Assembly: GCA_021814005.1 (NCBI GenBank) | Contig: JAKAJC010000001.1 | Location: forward strand, 69,379-133,378 | Length of the DNA: 64,000 bases | Direction: 5' to 3' | Source: Microcaldota archaeon | Lineage (GTDB): Archaea; Micrarchaeota; Micrarchaeia; Anstonellales; Anstonellaceae | Made by a program: the position numbers and the translations under genes | Shown here: piece by piece, positions 15,372-24,312 of the stretch | How positions within the stretch are numbered: the first letter of the stretch is position 1 | Layout: every line of letters starts with the position of its first letter | Notes under the pieces: model-generated | What the model saw: the letters and a program-made list of their open reading frames with translations, nothing else | What the model was told of the DNA's origin: nothing | The model's database searches: none

Positions 15372-16625
15372 TTAGAACGGCAGAAGCGACGGCTTTTTCT
15401 TGGCGTCAGGCGAATGCACAAGCGCAAGGCGGCCGGAGCGCGAGAGGCGGTAGAACACGAACTTCTTGCCCGGAGTTGAAATGCGCTCCACAAGGCCGGA
15501 GGCGCACAAATCGTCAAGCTGTTCAACAACAGTGGATTTGCTTTTCTTCAGCCTGATTGCGATGTCGGTCGGAATGCGCTCGGTGTCTGCCAACTGTTCC
15601 ATCAGCGCAATGCGCGTTGTGGAGAGATAGACGGGCGGCACCGGCTCGGCTTCAGGAGCGGGCGCGCTCGGCGTCTGGAATGGGCCGAGCACAGAGGGCT
15701 GGCGGTAGTAGAACGCCATGACGCCCATGAAGAATGCGCCAAGCGCGGCCACTATGGCCGGAGCCATCCACCACGGCCAGCTTGCGCCCGATGGTTGGGA
15801 AGACTGGGCGGACTGGAATGACGGCGGAGTTGAAGTAAGCTCGCCGCCGGTTTTTGCATTTGCATAAGTTGAGGTTGAGGGGGAGGATGAGTCGGAAGCC
15901 GGAGACTTGGGAGGAGGCGAGGTGGGGGGAACCGCGTCAGGTGAAATTGTTGGAACGATTTCGCCTGAAGGCAAAGCCGGAGGGGTTGAAGTTATGGTGA
16001 CAATTGGCGCCGGAAGCTGGCCAACCGGCTCGTTGGACGGAGGCAACTGGCCTGATGCCGGAGGGGGCGAAGTCACGATAAGGATGTTTGGAGTCGCGCC
16101 AATCTGCGAGCCGTTGCCGACTACGGTCGTGCTGTAAGCGTCGCCGGCAGCAAACGGCAAGGCAGTCGGGGATTGAAGAGGCGTTGTGAAGCCGGCATCT
16201 GCGTATTCAACAGAGCAGTTTCTTGCCGTGCCGAAAATTTCAATCCATTCGGCAGAAGGAGAAATGCCGATTGCGGTTTTTCCAACTTTCAAATCAATGC
16301 TCTTGCCGTCGGATGCGCGCGTGAGAGTGAGATTTTGGTTCGGGCAGATGGAAACCGAGCCGCGGGGGCCCATGCTCTGGTTGTTTTCATCAAATATTGT
16401 CAGAAACGCGGGATGTTCGTTTTGACAAGCGGCCGAAGCTACGCCGATGCCCTCCAGATGCACTGTCCAGTTGTCAATCTTTACCTGCTCCTGCCATGGC
16501 AGAACGCTCCAGCCCGGGAAAGAGCAGAAACCGTCCTCGGCCTGATAAATCGCAGGCTGCGCGGAGTACACGTTGAGCGTGAAAAGGCTCAGCAATACAA
16601 TGGCCAGCATGCAGCGCGAATACAT
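15372..16625 (-). CDS. Membrane-tethered winged-helix regulator with an extracellular domain
   Basis: 417 aa. A signal peptide/helix (residues about 5-20, CMLAIVLLSLFTLNVYSA) is followed by an outside domain of about 150 residues with four cysteines, then a long Pro/Ser/Thr linker (about 170-285), a single membrane helix (about 292-312, WWMAPAIVAALGAFFMGVMAFYY) and a cytoplasmic winged helix (about 335-405) typical of MarR/ArsR-type regulators (TTRIALMEQLADTERIPTDIA, then KSTVVEQLDDLCASGLVERI and a wing). So it may sense something outside and act directly on DNA. The start at MYSRCML was chosen because the upstream in-frame stretch is T-rich promoter-like sequence. Confidence 0.8.
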   Translation of the reverse strand: MYSRCMLAIVLLSLFTLNVYSAQPAIYQAEDGFCSFPGWSVLPWQEQVKIDNWTVHLEGIGVASAACQNEHPAFLTIFDENNQSMGPRGSVSICPNQNLTLTRASDGKSIDLKVGKTAIGISPSAEWIEIFGTARNCSVEYADAGFTTPLQSPTALPFAAGDAYSTTVVGNGSQIGATPNILIVTSPPPASGQLPPSNEPVGQLPAPIVTITSTPPALPSGEIVPTISPDAVPPTSPPPKSPASDSSSPSTSTYANAKTGGELTSTPPSFQSAQSSQPSGASWPWWMAPAIVAALGAFFMGVMAFYYRQPSVLGPFQTPSAPAPEAEPVPPVYLSTTRIALMEQLADTERIPTDIAIRLKKSKSTVVEQLDDLCASGLVERISTPGKKFVFYRLSRSGRLALVHSPDAKKKPSLLPF

Positions 16626-16719
16626 GGAAATATTGTGAAAAAGAGGGGTTAAATATTGTTCGGTTTTGGTTGGGAAAGAAAGAATAACAAAAAATATCGT
16701 TCGGTTGAACGGCGAAGAA

Positions 16720-17820
16720 TCACTTGGGCTGGTTTTTGCCGGCAATGAAGTCTTCCACCATCTGCCTTGCCACCGGGTCAGCGTACTGCACGGGCGGGTG
16801 CTTCATGAAATAGGCTGACGGGCCTTCCAAATAGCCGCTTGCCCCGCGGTCAAGGGCAATCTGAACGCAGCGCAGCGCGTCCACGGACACGCCGCCCGAG
16901 TTGGCCTTGTCGTCAACTTCCAATCGCAGCTCCACGTTGAACGGAATGTCGGCCCACATGCGCCCTTCTATGCGCATGAATCCCAGCTTCTTGTTGCCAA
17001 GGAAAGGAACGTAGTCTGACGGGCCGATGTGAATGCGGTCTGCATCGAGGGGCTTTCGCAGGTTGCTTTGCACCGACTCGGTCTTGGAAATCTTTTTGGA
17101 TGAAAGGCGGCCGTGCTCCTTCATATTGAGAAAATCTGTGTTGCCGCCCACGTTGAGCTGGTAGGTGCCGTCTATGAGCGCGCCGCGGTCGTCCACAAGT
17201 TTCGCAAGAGTGCGGTGCACGATTGTGGAGCCCACCTGCGCCTTGATGTCGTCGCCCGCAATTGGCAGGCCGGCCTGCTTGAAGCGCTGAGCCCACAGAG
17301 GGTTGGATGCGATGAAGACTGGAAGGCAGTTCACCATGCCGCAGCCGGTGTCGAGCGCCATCTTTGCCCAGTATTCGCACGCCTTTTGGCTGCCGACCGG
17401 CAAATAGCAGAGAAGAATGCGGGTTTGTGTTTCCTCGATGTGGCGGCGGATGTCGCGCGTGAGAACGTCCATGGACTTGTTTTTGACAGGTTTCACCAGA
17501 CCGTGCACGAACGTGCCGATGCCGTCGAGGATGGGCGATTCCTGCACCACCACATTGCTTTTTGGCATGTTCTTGACCCAATTCACGGCGTTGGGCGAGG
17601 CAAAGGTTGCCTTGTGAAGATGGGAGCCCACCTTGTTTTCTGCAACATCAAAAGCTGAGACAAATTCGATGTCGGAGAGCTTGTAGCCGCCCAAAACCGG
17701 GTGCATGAGGCCGGCGGCGCGGTCCACATTGTGGTGGCGGTAGTATTCAAGCCCCTGATAGAGGCCGCTAAAGCAGTTGCCTACGCCGATAACGCCGACT
17801 TTTATCTTGGAACGTGCCAC
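16720..17820 (-). CDS. ino1: Inositol-3-phosphate synthase
   Basis: Converts glucose 6-phosphate to L-myo-inositol 1-phosphate with bound NAD, giving the head group of archaeal inositol lipids or compatible solutes. 366 aa, the short archaeal/actinobacterial form. NAD motif VGVIGVGNCFSGL at residues about 7-19; conserved GDDIKAQVGSTIVHRTL and LNVGGNTDFLNM segments. A GTG start (MARSKIKV) fits best: GAGGTG lies 11-16 nt before it and a TATA element (TGTATAAAC) about 30 nt before. Two ATGs 6 and 9 codons upstream are alternatives. Confidence 0.93.
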   Translation of the reverse strand: MARSKIKVGVIGVGNCFSGLYQGLEYYRHHNVDRAAGLMHPVLGGYKLSDIEFVSAFDVAENKVGSHLHKATFASPNAVNWVKNMPKSNVVVQESPILDGIGTFVHGLVKPVKNKSMDVLTRDIRRHIEETQTRILLCYLPVGSQKACEYWAKMALDTGCGMVNCLPVFIASNPLWAQRFKQAGLPIAGDDIKAQVGSTIVHRTLAKLVDDRGALIDGTYQLNVGGNTDFLNMKEHGRLSSKKISKTESVQSNLRKPLDADRIHIGPSDYVPFLGNKKLGFMRIEGRMWADIPFNVELRLEVDDKANSGGVSVDALRCVQIALDRGASGYLEGPSAYFMKHPPVQYADPVARQMVEDFIAGKNQPK

Positions 17821-17895
17821 AAATACACCTCGAAACATTCGGAACAATGTTTATACAGGTGTATAGTATATACAAGATTAAAATAGTATCGAAAA

Positions 17896-19581
17896 TTAGA
17901 TTTTTTTGCTCATGTAGGGCCCGTCTCTAACATATCCGAGTTTGGCGTAATAGGGGCGCACGCCCACGCCGGAAATGATGACCAGCTTGTCACGGCCGGC
18001 ATCGGCGGCGATTTCCTCGGCGCGGGTAAGAAGCGCCTTGCCCAATCCGTGGTGCTGGACAAGAAGATTGGAAGCGGACGGCTCGGCTTTTGTTGCCTCG
18101 ATTTCAACTTCCTGTCCATAGACGTGCAATTCACGGATGAGAGCAGTGGTTGAGGTAATCTCGGGGCGATGCTTTGAGTGAGGAGGGGGCAGGCGCAGGC
18201 GGATAAAGCCGGCCAGCAAATCCTGCTCAACGTCCTCGAATGAAATGAAATGCTCCACTCCGCCAGAAGCGGCGTATTCGCGCGACACAAGTTCGAGCGA
18301 AAGAGCGGCAGGTTTTTGTTTTTGCGCGCGGCTGCCGGTTTTTGTTTTTTTATTTGCCTCTTTTCTTTGCGATGAAAATACTTCGCGGCAGCGGATGCAG
18401 CTACATTTTGTCCCAGCCTCGTCCATCGCCTTTGTCACCAAGTCGTGCAGATGGCCGGATTTCACCCCAGCCGCAATTTTGTCGACCGGAATGTCGCGCT
18501 GCATGCGCATAACGCGCACCCAGGGCGGGAAATAGCTGGCTGCCTCGGCGATTCGGGACACTGCTTCATCAGTTTCGAGCGGAACAAAGCGGCCGGCTTT
18601 CCATTCGTCATGCAGCACCGTGCCGGGCATTACAAGGCATGGATAAAGCTTGAGCATGTCGGGGCAGAAGCGCGAATCTGTGAAAAGGCGGCGCATCATT
18701 GAAACGTCCTGCGCATGGGAAGCGTAGAGGCCGGGCATGAAATGATATCCCACCTTGAATGCCGCGTCCTTGAGGCGCGCAGTGGTGAGGGCAGTGCATG
18801 CCGTGTCGTGCCCGCGCTGCACTTTTTTCAAAATGGCATCATCAAGACTTTGCACTCCGAGTTCCACGCGCGTTGCGCCCCATTCCAGCATGCGCTCCAC
18901 GTGCGCGTCTGTGCACCAGTCGGGGCGCGTCTCCACTGTGAGGCCGATGACTCGGTGAAGAGAAGATTCGTTTGTTTTGTGGGCAGAGGCGAGGGAGGCT
19001 GATGGTTCGACCGACTCATTAAACGCATCATAGCATTCGTGCACAAACTTGTTCTGGTAATCAACAGGCACCGAAAGAAATGTGCCGCCCATGAGGATAA
19101 GCTCGCATTTCTGCGTCGGCTGGCCGAGCGCCTCATATTGCGAGAGGCGCACCGAAATTTGTTTGGCTGCGTCATAGCCGTTCTGAATGGCGCGCCGCGT
19201 GGCGGGCTCGAAACCGGTGTAGGCCTTTGGAGCAAACATTATTGTGCGCGAGATTCCGTCCGGCCCGATTTCGTCTTTTGTGGCCGTGGGGCAGTAGGTG
19301 CAGCGGCCCACACAAGGGAAAGGCATCGGCATTACGGCAACAGGCGTCACTCCGGACGCCGTGCGGGTGAGGCGGGTGCGAAGAAGGCGGACAATCTGCG
19401 GCGTGCGGCTGGCGGCTGGCAGTGCGGACAGGATTGCGGCATTTTTCGGCACTCCGGCAATCTTGAATTTCGGGGCAAGTTTGTTTTTGAGGGCCTCGAT
19501 GTTTGCATCGGGCTTGCGCTCAAGCTCGCCGGCAAGGGCAAGGGCAAAAGCCTTCAATTGGGCAGAAGGAGCGTCGTTCAT
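17896..19581 (-). CDS. elp3: Elp3 radical-SAM/acetyltransferase tRNA-modifying enzyme
   Basis: 561 aa. Elp3 makes the cm5 side chain on wobble uridine U34 of tRNAs, using acetyl-CoA and S-adenosylmethionine. The radical SAM cluster motif CVGRCTYCP (CX3-CX2C form, Cys near residue 90) binds 4Fe-4S, followed by the FAPKAYTGFEPATRRA and GHDTACTALTTARLKDA segments. The C-terminal GNAT domain shows LLTRAEEIAADAG and SGVGVRPYYAKLGY. Archaeal Elp3 acts alone, without Elp1/2. A Lys/Gln-rich insertion near residue 400 (KKTKTGSRAQKQK) looks variable. Confidence 0.96.
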   Translation of the reverse strand: MNDAPSAQLKAFALALAGELERKPDANIEALKNKLAPKFKIAGVPKNAAILSALPAASRTPQIVRLLRTRLTRTASGVTPVAVMPMPFPCVGRCTYCPTATKDEIGPDGISRTIMFAPKAYTGFEPATRRAIQNGYDAAKQISVRLSQYEALGQPTQKCELILMGGTFLSVPVDYQNKFVHECYDAFNESVEPSASLASAHKTNESSLHRVIGLTVETRPDWCTDAHVERMLEWGATRVELGVQSLDDAILKKVQRGHDTACTALTTARLKDAAFKVGYHFMPGLYASHAQDVSMMRRLFTDSRFCPDMLKLYPCLVMPGTVLHDEWKAGRFVPLETDEAVSRIAEAASYFPPWVRVMRMQRDIPVDKIAAGVKSGHLHDLVTKAMDEAGTKCSCIRCREVFSSQRKEANKKTKTGSRAQKQKPAALSLELVSREYAASGGVEHFISFEDVEQDLLAGFIRLRLPPPHSKHRPEITSTTALIRELHVYGQEVEIEATKAEPSASNLLVQHHGLGKALLTRAEEIAADAGRDKLVIISGVGVRPYYAKLGYVRDGPYMSKKI

Positions 19582-19636
19582 TGCTTACACTATGGAGAAC
19601 TAGGCTAAAAAATAGATTTATGGGAAAAAGAGCGGC

Positions 19637-20470
19637 TCAGGGAAAGAAGAGCCCCAGTATGCCGGCCAGAGAATACACGGGCAGCATGATTGGGGGGTAG
19701 AGCAGAACGCCGTGGCTGGTTGCCTTGAAGTCTGCAACAAGATTTGTGCGGACCTGCAGGCTGACCGGCTGCTCATAGCGGATTTGTGGAGAAGACTGCG
19801 ACTCTACAAAGAGCACAAGAGGGTAGTAGGCCTCATCGGCGCCCACCACCTCGTAATTGAATGTCTTGGTGGCGCCGGGGGCAAGATACTCGCTCACAAC
19901 ATATGACCAGCCCTTTACGCCCTGCGCGCCTATGCGGAAGGTGTCAGGTGCGGTGCCCAGATTGGTAAGAGTGACTGTGAAGCGGGCCGGCTGGCCTGCT
20001 CCGACTTCCTGCATGATTGGCGTGATTGACGCCGCCAGCACATCCCTGCGCACGTGTACCACAACATTGAATGAGATGGCGCCGCCGATGTGATCCGCGC
20101 CGTTTTCATCCTCGGCAACAACGCTGAAGCTGTAATCTCCCTCAACAGCCAGCGGGTCGACCGTCACCTCGACGTTGAGCGGGTCGCCGTAAAGGCCGCT
20201 GGGCCGCGTTTTCCAGCCCTCGGGCAGTTTGGTTGCATAAGCGCCGTCCCAGCGCCCGAGATATTTGCCGCTCGCCACGTTGCCCTCGCGCACTGTTGGT
20301 GAAATCTTGATTGCGAACGACTGGCCCGGCCCCACCATACCGTAGTCGATTACGCCGTCATTGCTGACAGTGGTTGCGGGCATGACAAGATTAAGCGGGG
20401 CAACCGCCCAGATTGGGGCTGCCGCGAGCACGAAAAGAGCCAGAAGGGCGAACAGGGATGAATGCTGCAT
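19637..20470 (-). CDS. Secreted/membrane-anchored protein with CARDB-like beta domains
   Basis: About 277 aa. Signal peptide (about residues 3-22), then two immunoglobulin-like domains; the second has the CARDB/NEW3-type pattern (EVGAGQPARFTVTLTNLGTAP, LAPGATKTFNYEV). A C-terminal hydrophobic stretch (VLLYPPIMLPVYSLAGILGLFF) would anchor it. The ATG at 20470 follows GGAGGAGG; an ATG 8 codons upstream is possible. Similar domain use is seen in the 44584 protein of the ABC operon. Likely a surface protein; partner unknown. Confidence 0.75.
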   Translation of the reverse strand: MQHSSLFALLALFVLAAAPIWAVAPLNLVMPATTVSNDGVIDYGMVGPGQSFAIKISPTVREGNVASGKYLGRWDGAYATKLPEGWKTRPSGLYGDPLNVEVTVDPLAVEGDYSFSVVAEDENGADHIGGAISFNVVVHVRRDVLAASITPIMQEVGAGQPARFTVTLTNLGTAPDTFRIGAQGVKGWSYVVSEYLAPGATKTFNYEVVGADEAYYPLVLFVESQSSPQIRYEQPVSLQVRTNLVADFKATSHGVLLYPPIMLPVYSLAGILGLFFP

Positions 20471-20491
20471 GACAGCCAACCTCCTCCAAAC

Positions 20492-20501
20492 CATAAAAAC
20501 A
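20492..20501 (+). promoter_or_regulatory. TATA box of thpR
   Basis: CCATAAAAAC lies 20-29 nt before the ATG at 20521, predicting a leaderless transcript. It overlaps the leader of the divergent gene. Confidence 0.45.
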
Positions 20502-20520
20502 TTCGCATCGCTGGCTTTTC

Positions 20521-21135
20521 ATGCGCCTGTTTGTGGCCATCCATCCCCCGCCCGCCGTGCTGGCAGATTTGCGAAAACTGCAGCATGAGCTTATGGCCGG
20601 CCAGGAGCCAATCAGCCACAAAGAGGGCAATCGGTTGAGCGACGAGGGGGTGATTCGGCCCCAGCGCCTGCCGTGGAAAGAGACGCGTGCCGAGCAGATG
20701 CATCTTACTTTGGAATTTCTGGGAAATGACATCACAATACACAAGGCAGAGGAAATCAGGCAGAAACTGCATGAAGTGGAGCCTCTGGCCGCGCCGTTCG
20801 AACTTGTCTGCATCGGGGCTGGCGCATTTCCAAATGCAGCAAGGGCGCAGGTGGCATATGCATCGGTGGAAGCGCAAGAACTCGAACAATTGGTCGGCGG
20901 GGTGGAGCGGGCGCTTTTGCCTTTGGGAATTCGACGTGACAAGCCTTTTCGGCCCCATATAACAATTGCGCGAAGCAAATGGGGGCAGAATGCGAGCGAA
21001 TGGGTGGCGGAGTACGGGAAGCGCGTATGGTCAAATGCCGAATGGGCTGTGCCCTCATTCTCGTTGATGGAAAGCGCGGCAGAACTCGGGGGGCATGAGC
21101 ATCGGGTTGTTGAAAAATATTTTTTGCGCGCCTAA
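20521..21135 (+). CDS. thpR: RNA 2',3'-cyclic phosphodiesterase (LigT/ThpR)
   Basis: 204 aa with the two HXT/S motifs of the 2H phosphoesterase family: HLTLEF near residue 60 and HITIAR near 145. These enzymes open 2',3'-cyclic phosphates on RNA and can ligate tRNA halves in vitro. The CCA-adding enzyme follows 30 nt later, so the two tRNA-end-processing genes are probably one operon. The C-terminus ends inside a 17-bp tandem repeat (21119-21152). Confidence 0.92.
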   Translation: MRLFVAIHPPPAVLADLRKLQHELMAGQEPISHKEGNRLSDEGVIRPQRLPWKETRAEQMHLTLEFLGNDITIHKAEEIRQKLHEVEPLAAPFELVCIGAGAFPNAARAQVAYASVEAQELEQLVGGVERALLPLGIRRDKPFRPHITIARSKWGQNASEWVAEYGKRVWSNAEWAVPSFSLMESAAELGGHEHRVVEKYFLRA

Positions 21136-21152
21136 ATTTTTTGCGCGCCTAA
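21119..21152 (+). repeat. Perfect 17-bp tandem duplication at the thpR stop codon
   Basis: ATTTTTTGCGCGCCTAA occurs twice back to back. The first copy encodes the last four codons and the stop of thpR; the second lies in the gap before cca. A recent slippage duplication is the simplest reading. Confidence 0.8.
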
Positions 21153-21165
21153 AGATATGTTTTAA

Positions 21166-22590
21166 ATGCGCGCCCTCCTTGAGCAGTTTATGCAGGCCGA
21201 CGCCAATCCGAGCCGAGCGGGCAGCCATTTGGACGCAAACCTCGAGCGGCTGCTCGACCCGATAAGGCACGAGCTTAGGCCCGGCGCGCAGGAGAGGGCG
21301 AAACTTGAGCAGGTGGAAAACGAAATCAAATCGCGCCTGCGAAAAACAGTGCCTGCTGACGTTGAAATCGGACTTGTCGGCTCCACGGCCAAGGGAACCG
21401 CCCTGCGCGGAAACCATGAATTGGACATATTCATACTGATGCCAAAGAGCTGGCCGCTTGAAGAAATGCAGGCAAAGGGGCTGGCGTGGGCCAAGAAGGC
21501 CATGCGGGGCGTCAAGACTGAATTGAATTATGCCCAGCACCCCTATCTCAAGGCATATATTGACGGCGTCAAGGCTGATTTGGTTCCCTCCTACAAACTT
21601 GCCAATTTCGAGCATCTTGGCAGCGCTGTCGACCGCTCGCAGCTTCACACCATCTGGGTGAACGCGCGGCTGAATGACGAGGGGCGCGATGACGTGCGGC
21701 TGCTGAAAGCCTTTTTCAAAGCGCAGGGAGTTTACGGGGCGCAGACGCGGGTGGAGGGCTTTTCCGGCTATTTGTGCGAACTGCTTATCATCAATTACGG
21801 GGGATTTGCATCTTGTCTGCGCGCAATGCAGGCATGGAAGATGCCCCATGCGCTTGACCCGGCCCATCATCATCCGGAAGGGGCGATTCTCAAGCATTTC
21901 CCGAACACGCCACTTGTTGTGGTCGACCCGGTAGATTCAAACCGCAACGTGGCGGCCGTGGTGTCGCGCACCTCGATGGCGAGGGCCATTCTGGCCGCGC
22001 GCTCGTTTATGGAAAACCCGCACCGCTCTTTCTTTTTCAAGGAAAAGGAAGTGCATTCACCGGCAAAACTCCGCCAAATTATACGCGAGCGCGGCACGCA
22101 TACGCTGGTGCTGTTCATGCCCGCCCCGCCTCTTGTGGAGGACGTGCTCTGGCCGCAGCTTAGAAAAAGCGCGCAAAGCATGGTAGGCCTTCTGGAGAGG
22201 GCGGAATTCCGCGTGTTCGGCCATTACTTCTGGAGCGACAATGAAAGGGCGGTGATTCTTTTCGAATTCATGGACAAGGAACTGCCGGCGGTGCGCCGGG
22301 CGGCAGGGCCGCAGGTGTGGCTGGAGAAAGATGTGAACGCGTTTTTGGCCCGCCACAAAAAAGCCCACAATTTGCATGTCGAGCACGAGCGAGTGGTGGC
22401 GGTGGCCCGCCGCGAGTGCCGCACGCCGAAAGAGTTGCTGGAAAATGCGATGAAAAAGCCGCAAAAGACAGGAATTCCGGCGCCATTTGTCCGCGCAATG
22501 AAAAAACGAAAATGGGGCGTTGCGACAGACCTGCTGGCGGACGAGGGCCTGCGCGAAGTGGCTTCCGACTACTTCAGCCGGCGGCTGTAA
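21166..22590 (+). CDS. cca: Archaeal CCA tRNA nucleotidyltransferase (class I)
   Basis: Adds or repairs CCA at tRNA 3' ends without a template; necessary here because no tRNA in this window encodes CCA. 474 aa. The nucleotidyltransferase motif LVGSTAKGTALRGNHELDIF (about residues 67-86) carries GS and the metal-binding DXD region, and the archaeal-type ADLVPSYK and GFSGYLCELL segments follow. Length and C-terminal region are typical of class I enzymes. The ATG follows AAATATGTTTTAA-like sequence, 30 nt after thpR. Confidence 0.95.
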   Translation: MRALLEQFMQADANPSRAGSHLDANLERLLDPIRHELRPGAQERAKLEQVENEIKSRLRKTVPADVEIGLVGSTAKGTALRGNHELDIFILMPKSWPLEEMQAKGLAWAKKAMRGVKTELNYAQHPYLKAYIDGVKADLVPSYKLANFEHLGSAVDRSQLHTIWVNARLNDEGRDDVRLLKAFFKAQGVYGAQTRVEGFSGYLCELLIINYGGFASCLRAMQAWKMPHALDPAHHHPEGAILKHFPNTPLVVVDPVDSNRNVAAVVSRTSMARAILAARSFMENPHRSFFFKEKEVHSPAKLRQIIRERGTHTLVLFMPAPPLVEDVLWPQLRKSAQSMVGLLERAEFRVFGHYFWSDNERAVILFEFMDKELPAVRRAAGPQVWLEKDVNAFLARHKKAHNLHVEHERVVAVARRECRTPKELLENAMKKPQKTGIPAPFVRAMKKRKWGVATDLLADEGLREVASDYFSRRL

Positions 22591-22642
22591 TCGAAATCCT
22601 TTTATTCATTGTCAAAAATCATGTTTGCCGAGGCGATTATAC

Positions 22643-23530
22643 ATGAGTAAGATAGGCTTATGGGCGGCGGGCACCTTGCTTGCCATAATAGTTTTGACGG
22701 CCATGCCAAGTGCAGTGGTTCAGCCGGGCACGAAATGCTCTGATGGAACGGTATGGGGCCAGTGCTCGACCGTGACACCTGGCATGGTGTGCTGGGCGGA
22801 CAGCGGCTCTCCGAACGGAGTCAGCCTGCTGAATGTATATGATTTCCCGCAGTCTGCTGACGTGCGCTCGAAGTGCGCCTGCAGCAAGTTCGCGGGATAC
22901 ACCAAAGTGGACAATGCGTGCGTGAAGACAATCTGCACAGACCCAGGAAACAGCCAGACGCTGCAGAGCAACGCATGCGCATCCACGCCGCCGAAACAGT
23001 GCGTTAACGGAGCGCTGGTTGACAATTCAGCCCTGTGCGGCTGCCCGCTGGGCCAGAAGCCGAGCGCTGACGGAAAGAAGTGTGATTTGCGCGTTGGCTG
23101 CCGCTGGAACACGATAAAGTGCCCAAGCAACCAGGATTGCAAATACGACCAGGCCAATGCCAATGAAGACGGCACGTGCGTCTCCAAGCCCGGCTGCGCG
23201 TACAACCCGACGCTCTGCGACTCGACACAGGACTGCAGCACGGCCACCAATGCCTCGGGCATCTGCGTGACAAAGAAGGGATGCACTTATGACAACCCCA
23301 AGTGCGCCAGCGATGAGAGCTGCATCGGCAACGGCCTCGGCGGAATCTGCCAGAAGAAGTCTGCAGGCATTCCGCTGGCAAACCTCACCCCTACAGCCAA
23401 TGCCACCGCAAGCTCCAACCCGCTGGCCGGAATAAGCTGCTGCTGCCTCCCAAGCGCGGGCGCCGCTGCGATGGTAGGACTTGTCGGCTACAAGAGCTTG
23501 AAGGGCCGCAGAAAAGAGGAAGAAGAATAA
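22643..23530 (+). CDS. Cys-rich repeat surface protein with C-terminal anchor
   Basis: About 295 aa. Signal peptide (residues about 4-22), then a Cys-rich ectodomain with three copies of a unit of about 35 residues of the form GCxxxxxxCxSxxDC...G.C (around RVGCRWNTIKCPSNQDC, KPGCAYNPTLCDSTQDC and KKGCTYDNPKCASDESC). A Thr/Asn/Ala-rich linker leads to CCCLPSAGAAAMVGLVGYKSLKGRRKEEEE: hydrophobic anchor and charged tail. The ATG at 22643 was chosen over upstream codons because it begins the signal peptide. Not recognised as a named family; probably disulfide-rich cell surface protein. Confidence 0.8.
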   Translation: MSKIGLWAAGTLLAIIVLTAMPSAVVQPGTKCSDGTVWGQCSTVTPGMVCWADSGSPNGVSLLNVYDFPQSADVRSKCACSKFAGYTKVDNACVKTICTDPGNSQTLQSNACASTPPKQCVNGALVDNSALCGCPLGQKPSADGKKCDLRVGCRWNTIKCPSNQDCKYDQANANEDGTCVSKPGCAYNPTLCDSTQDCSTATNASGICVTKKGCTYDNPKCASDESCIGNGLGGICQKKSAGIPLANLTPTANATASSNPLAGISCCCLPSAGAAAMVGLVGYKSLKGRRKEEEE

Positions 23531-23540
23531 GCGGCTAGAT

Positions 23541-23597
23541 TATTTTCTTTTTATTTTAATTTTCTTTTTTAATTTGTTTTTCTTTGTTATTTTTAGA
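23541..23597. terminator. T-rich terminator between convergent genes
   Basis: A 57-nt stretch of T-runs (TTTTCTTTTTATTTTAATTTTC and similar) lies between the convergent stops at 23530 and 23600. Confidence 0.5.
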
Positions 23598-23599
23598 TT

Positions 23600-24250
23600 T
23601 TATTTTCTTGTCAGCTCTGCCATGACAGCGAATTCGCAGATGTCGTAGAATTCCACCGCCAGATTCAGCTGGCGGGCGATTGCCGACACTTCCTCCGGGC
23701 GGATTGACACAGACTTCAGCCCGTCAGAACTGACAATGGTTTCGTCCACGATTTTAACGTTGTGCCAGCCCTCCTGCGAATACATCTTCTGCCTTGTCTG
23801 GAGATTTCTCTCCCCGGGCGGGTAGAAGTCGAAGAACACACGGGTGGCGGCGTTTGACAAAGAGGCGATTGCCTCTTTTTTGTTTTCAAAATTCCCGATG
23901 GTGCCCATGTTTAGCACCGCGGTGTCGGCCATGTGGCTGGGCAGCGTGCAGATATCGGACATGAGGAATTGCACGTTTTTGATGCCCTTTTTGTTTGCAA
24001 GGCTGCGGGCCATCAAAATCAGCGGCTCCAGAATATCCACGCCGATGACGCGGGTGTTGTATTTGGCCAGCTCAAAAGAATCGTGGCCGATTCCGCAGCC
24101 GGCAACCAGCACGACCTCGTTCTGGATGTGTTTTTTGAAAAAGCGGTTTTCCTTTTCAAAAAAGTTGTCCCTTATTCTGGCGACCTTGGGGTCGTGGGCG
24201 TGATTGAGATGCTTGATAATGAGGGAGACGTCGACATATTTTATGCTCAT
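23600..24250 (-). CDS. SAM-dependent methyltransferase (class I)
   Basis: 216 aa from MSIKYVDVSL; a TATA-like TATTAAACAC lies 20-30 nt before that ATG, and the longer frame has no support. The Rossmann motif I VVLVAGCGIGHDSFELA (about residues 48-64), motif II GVDIL and motif post-II FLMSDI are clear. The acceptor cannot be read; the C-terminal half (DFYPPGERNLQTRQK) suggests a small-molecule or protein methylase rather than an rRNA enzyme. It follows alaS on the same strand, 60 nt away. Confidence 0.82.
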   Translation of the reverse strand: MSIKYVDVSLIIKHLNHAHDPKVARIRDNFFEKENRFFKKHIQNEVVLVAGCGIGHDSFELAKYNTRVIGVDILEPLILMARSLANKKGIKNVQFLMSDICTLPSHMADTAVLNMGTIGNFENKKEAIASLSNAATRVFFDFYPPGERNLQTRQKMYSQEGWHNVKIVDETIVSSDGLKSVSIRPEEVSAIARQLNLAVEFYDICEFAVMAELTRK

Positions 24251-24312
24251 GACAAAATATGGAAAAGAGTGTTTAATAATATGTGTGGCCGGCGACGGAT
24301 TTATGGGCAAAC

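Noticed and set aside
22317-22646. 109-aa ORF overlapping the cca 3' end
   Set aside because: Same strand, other frame, no start signal, and the cca frame is well supported.
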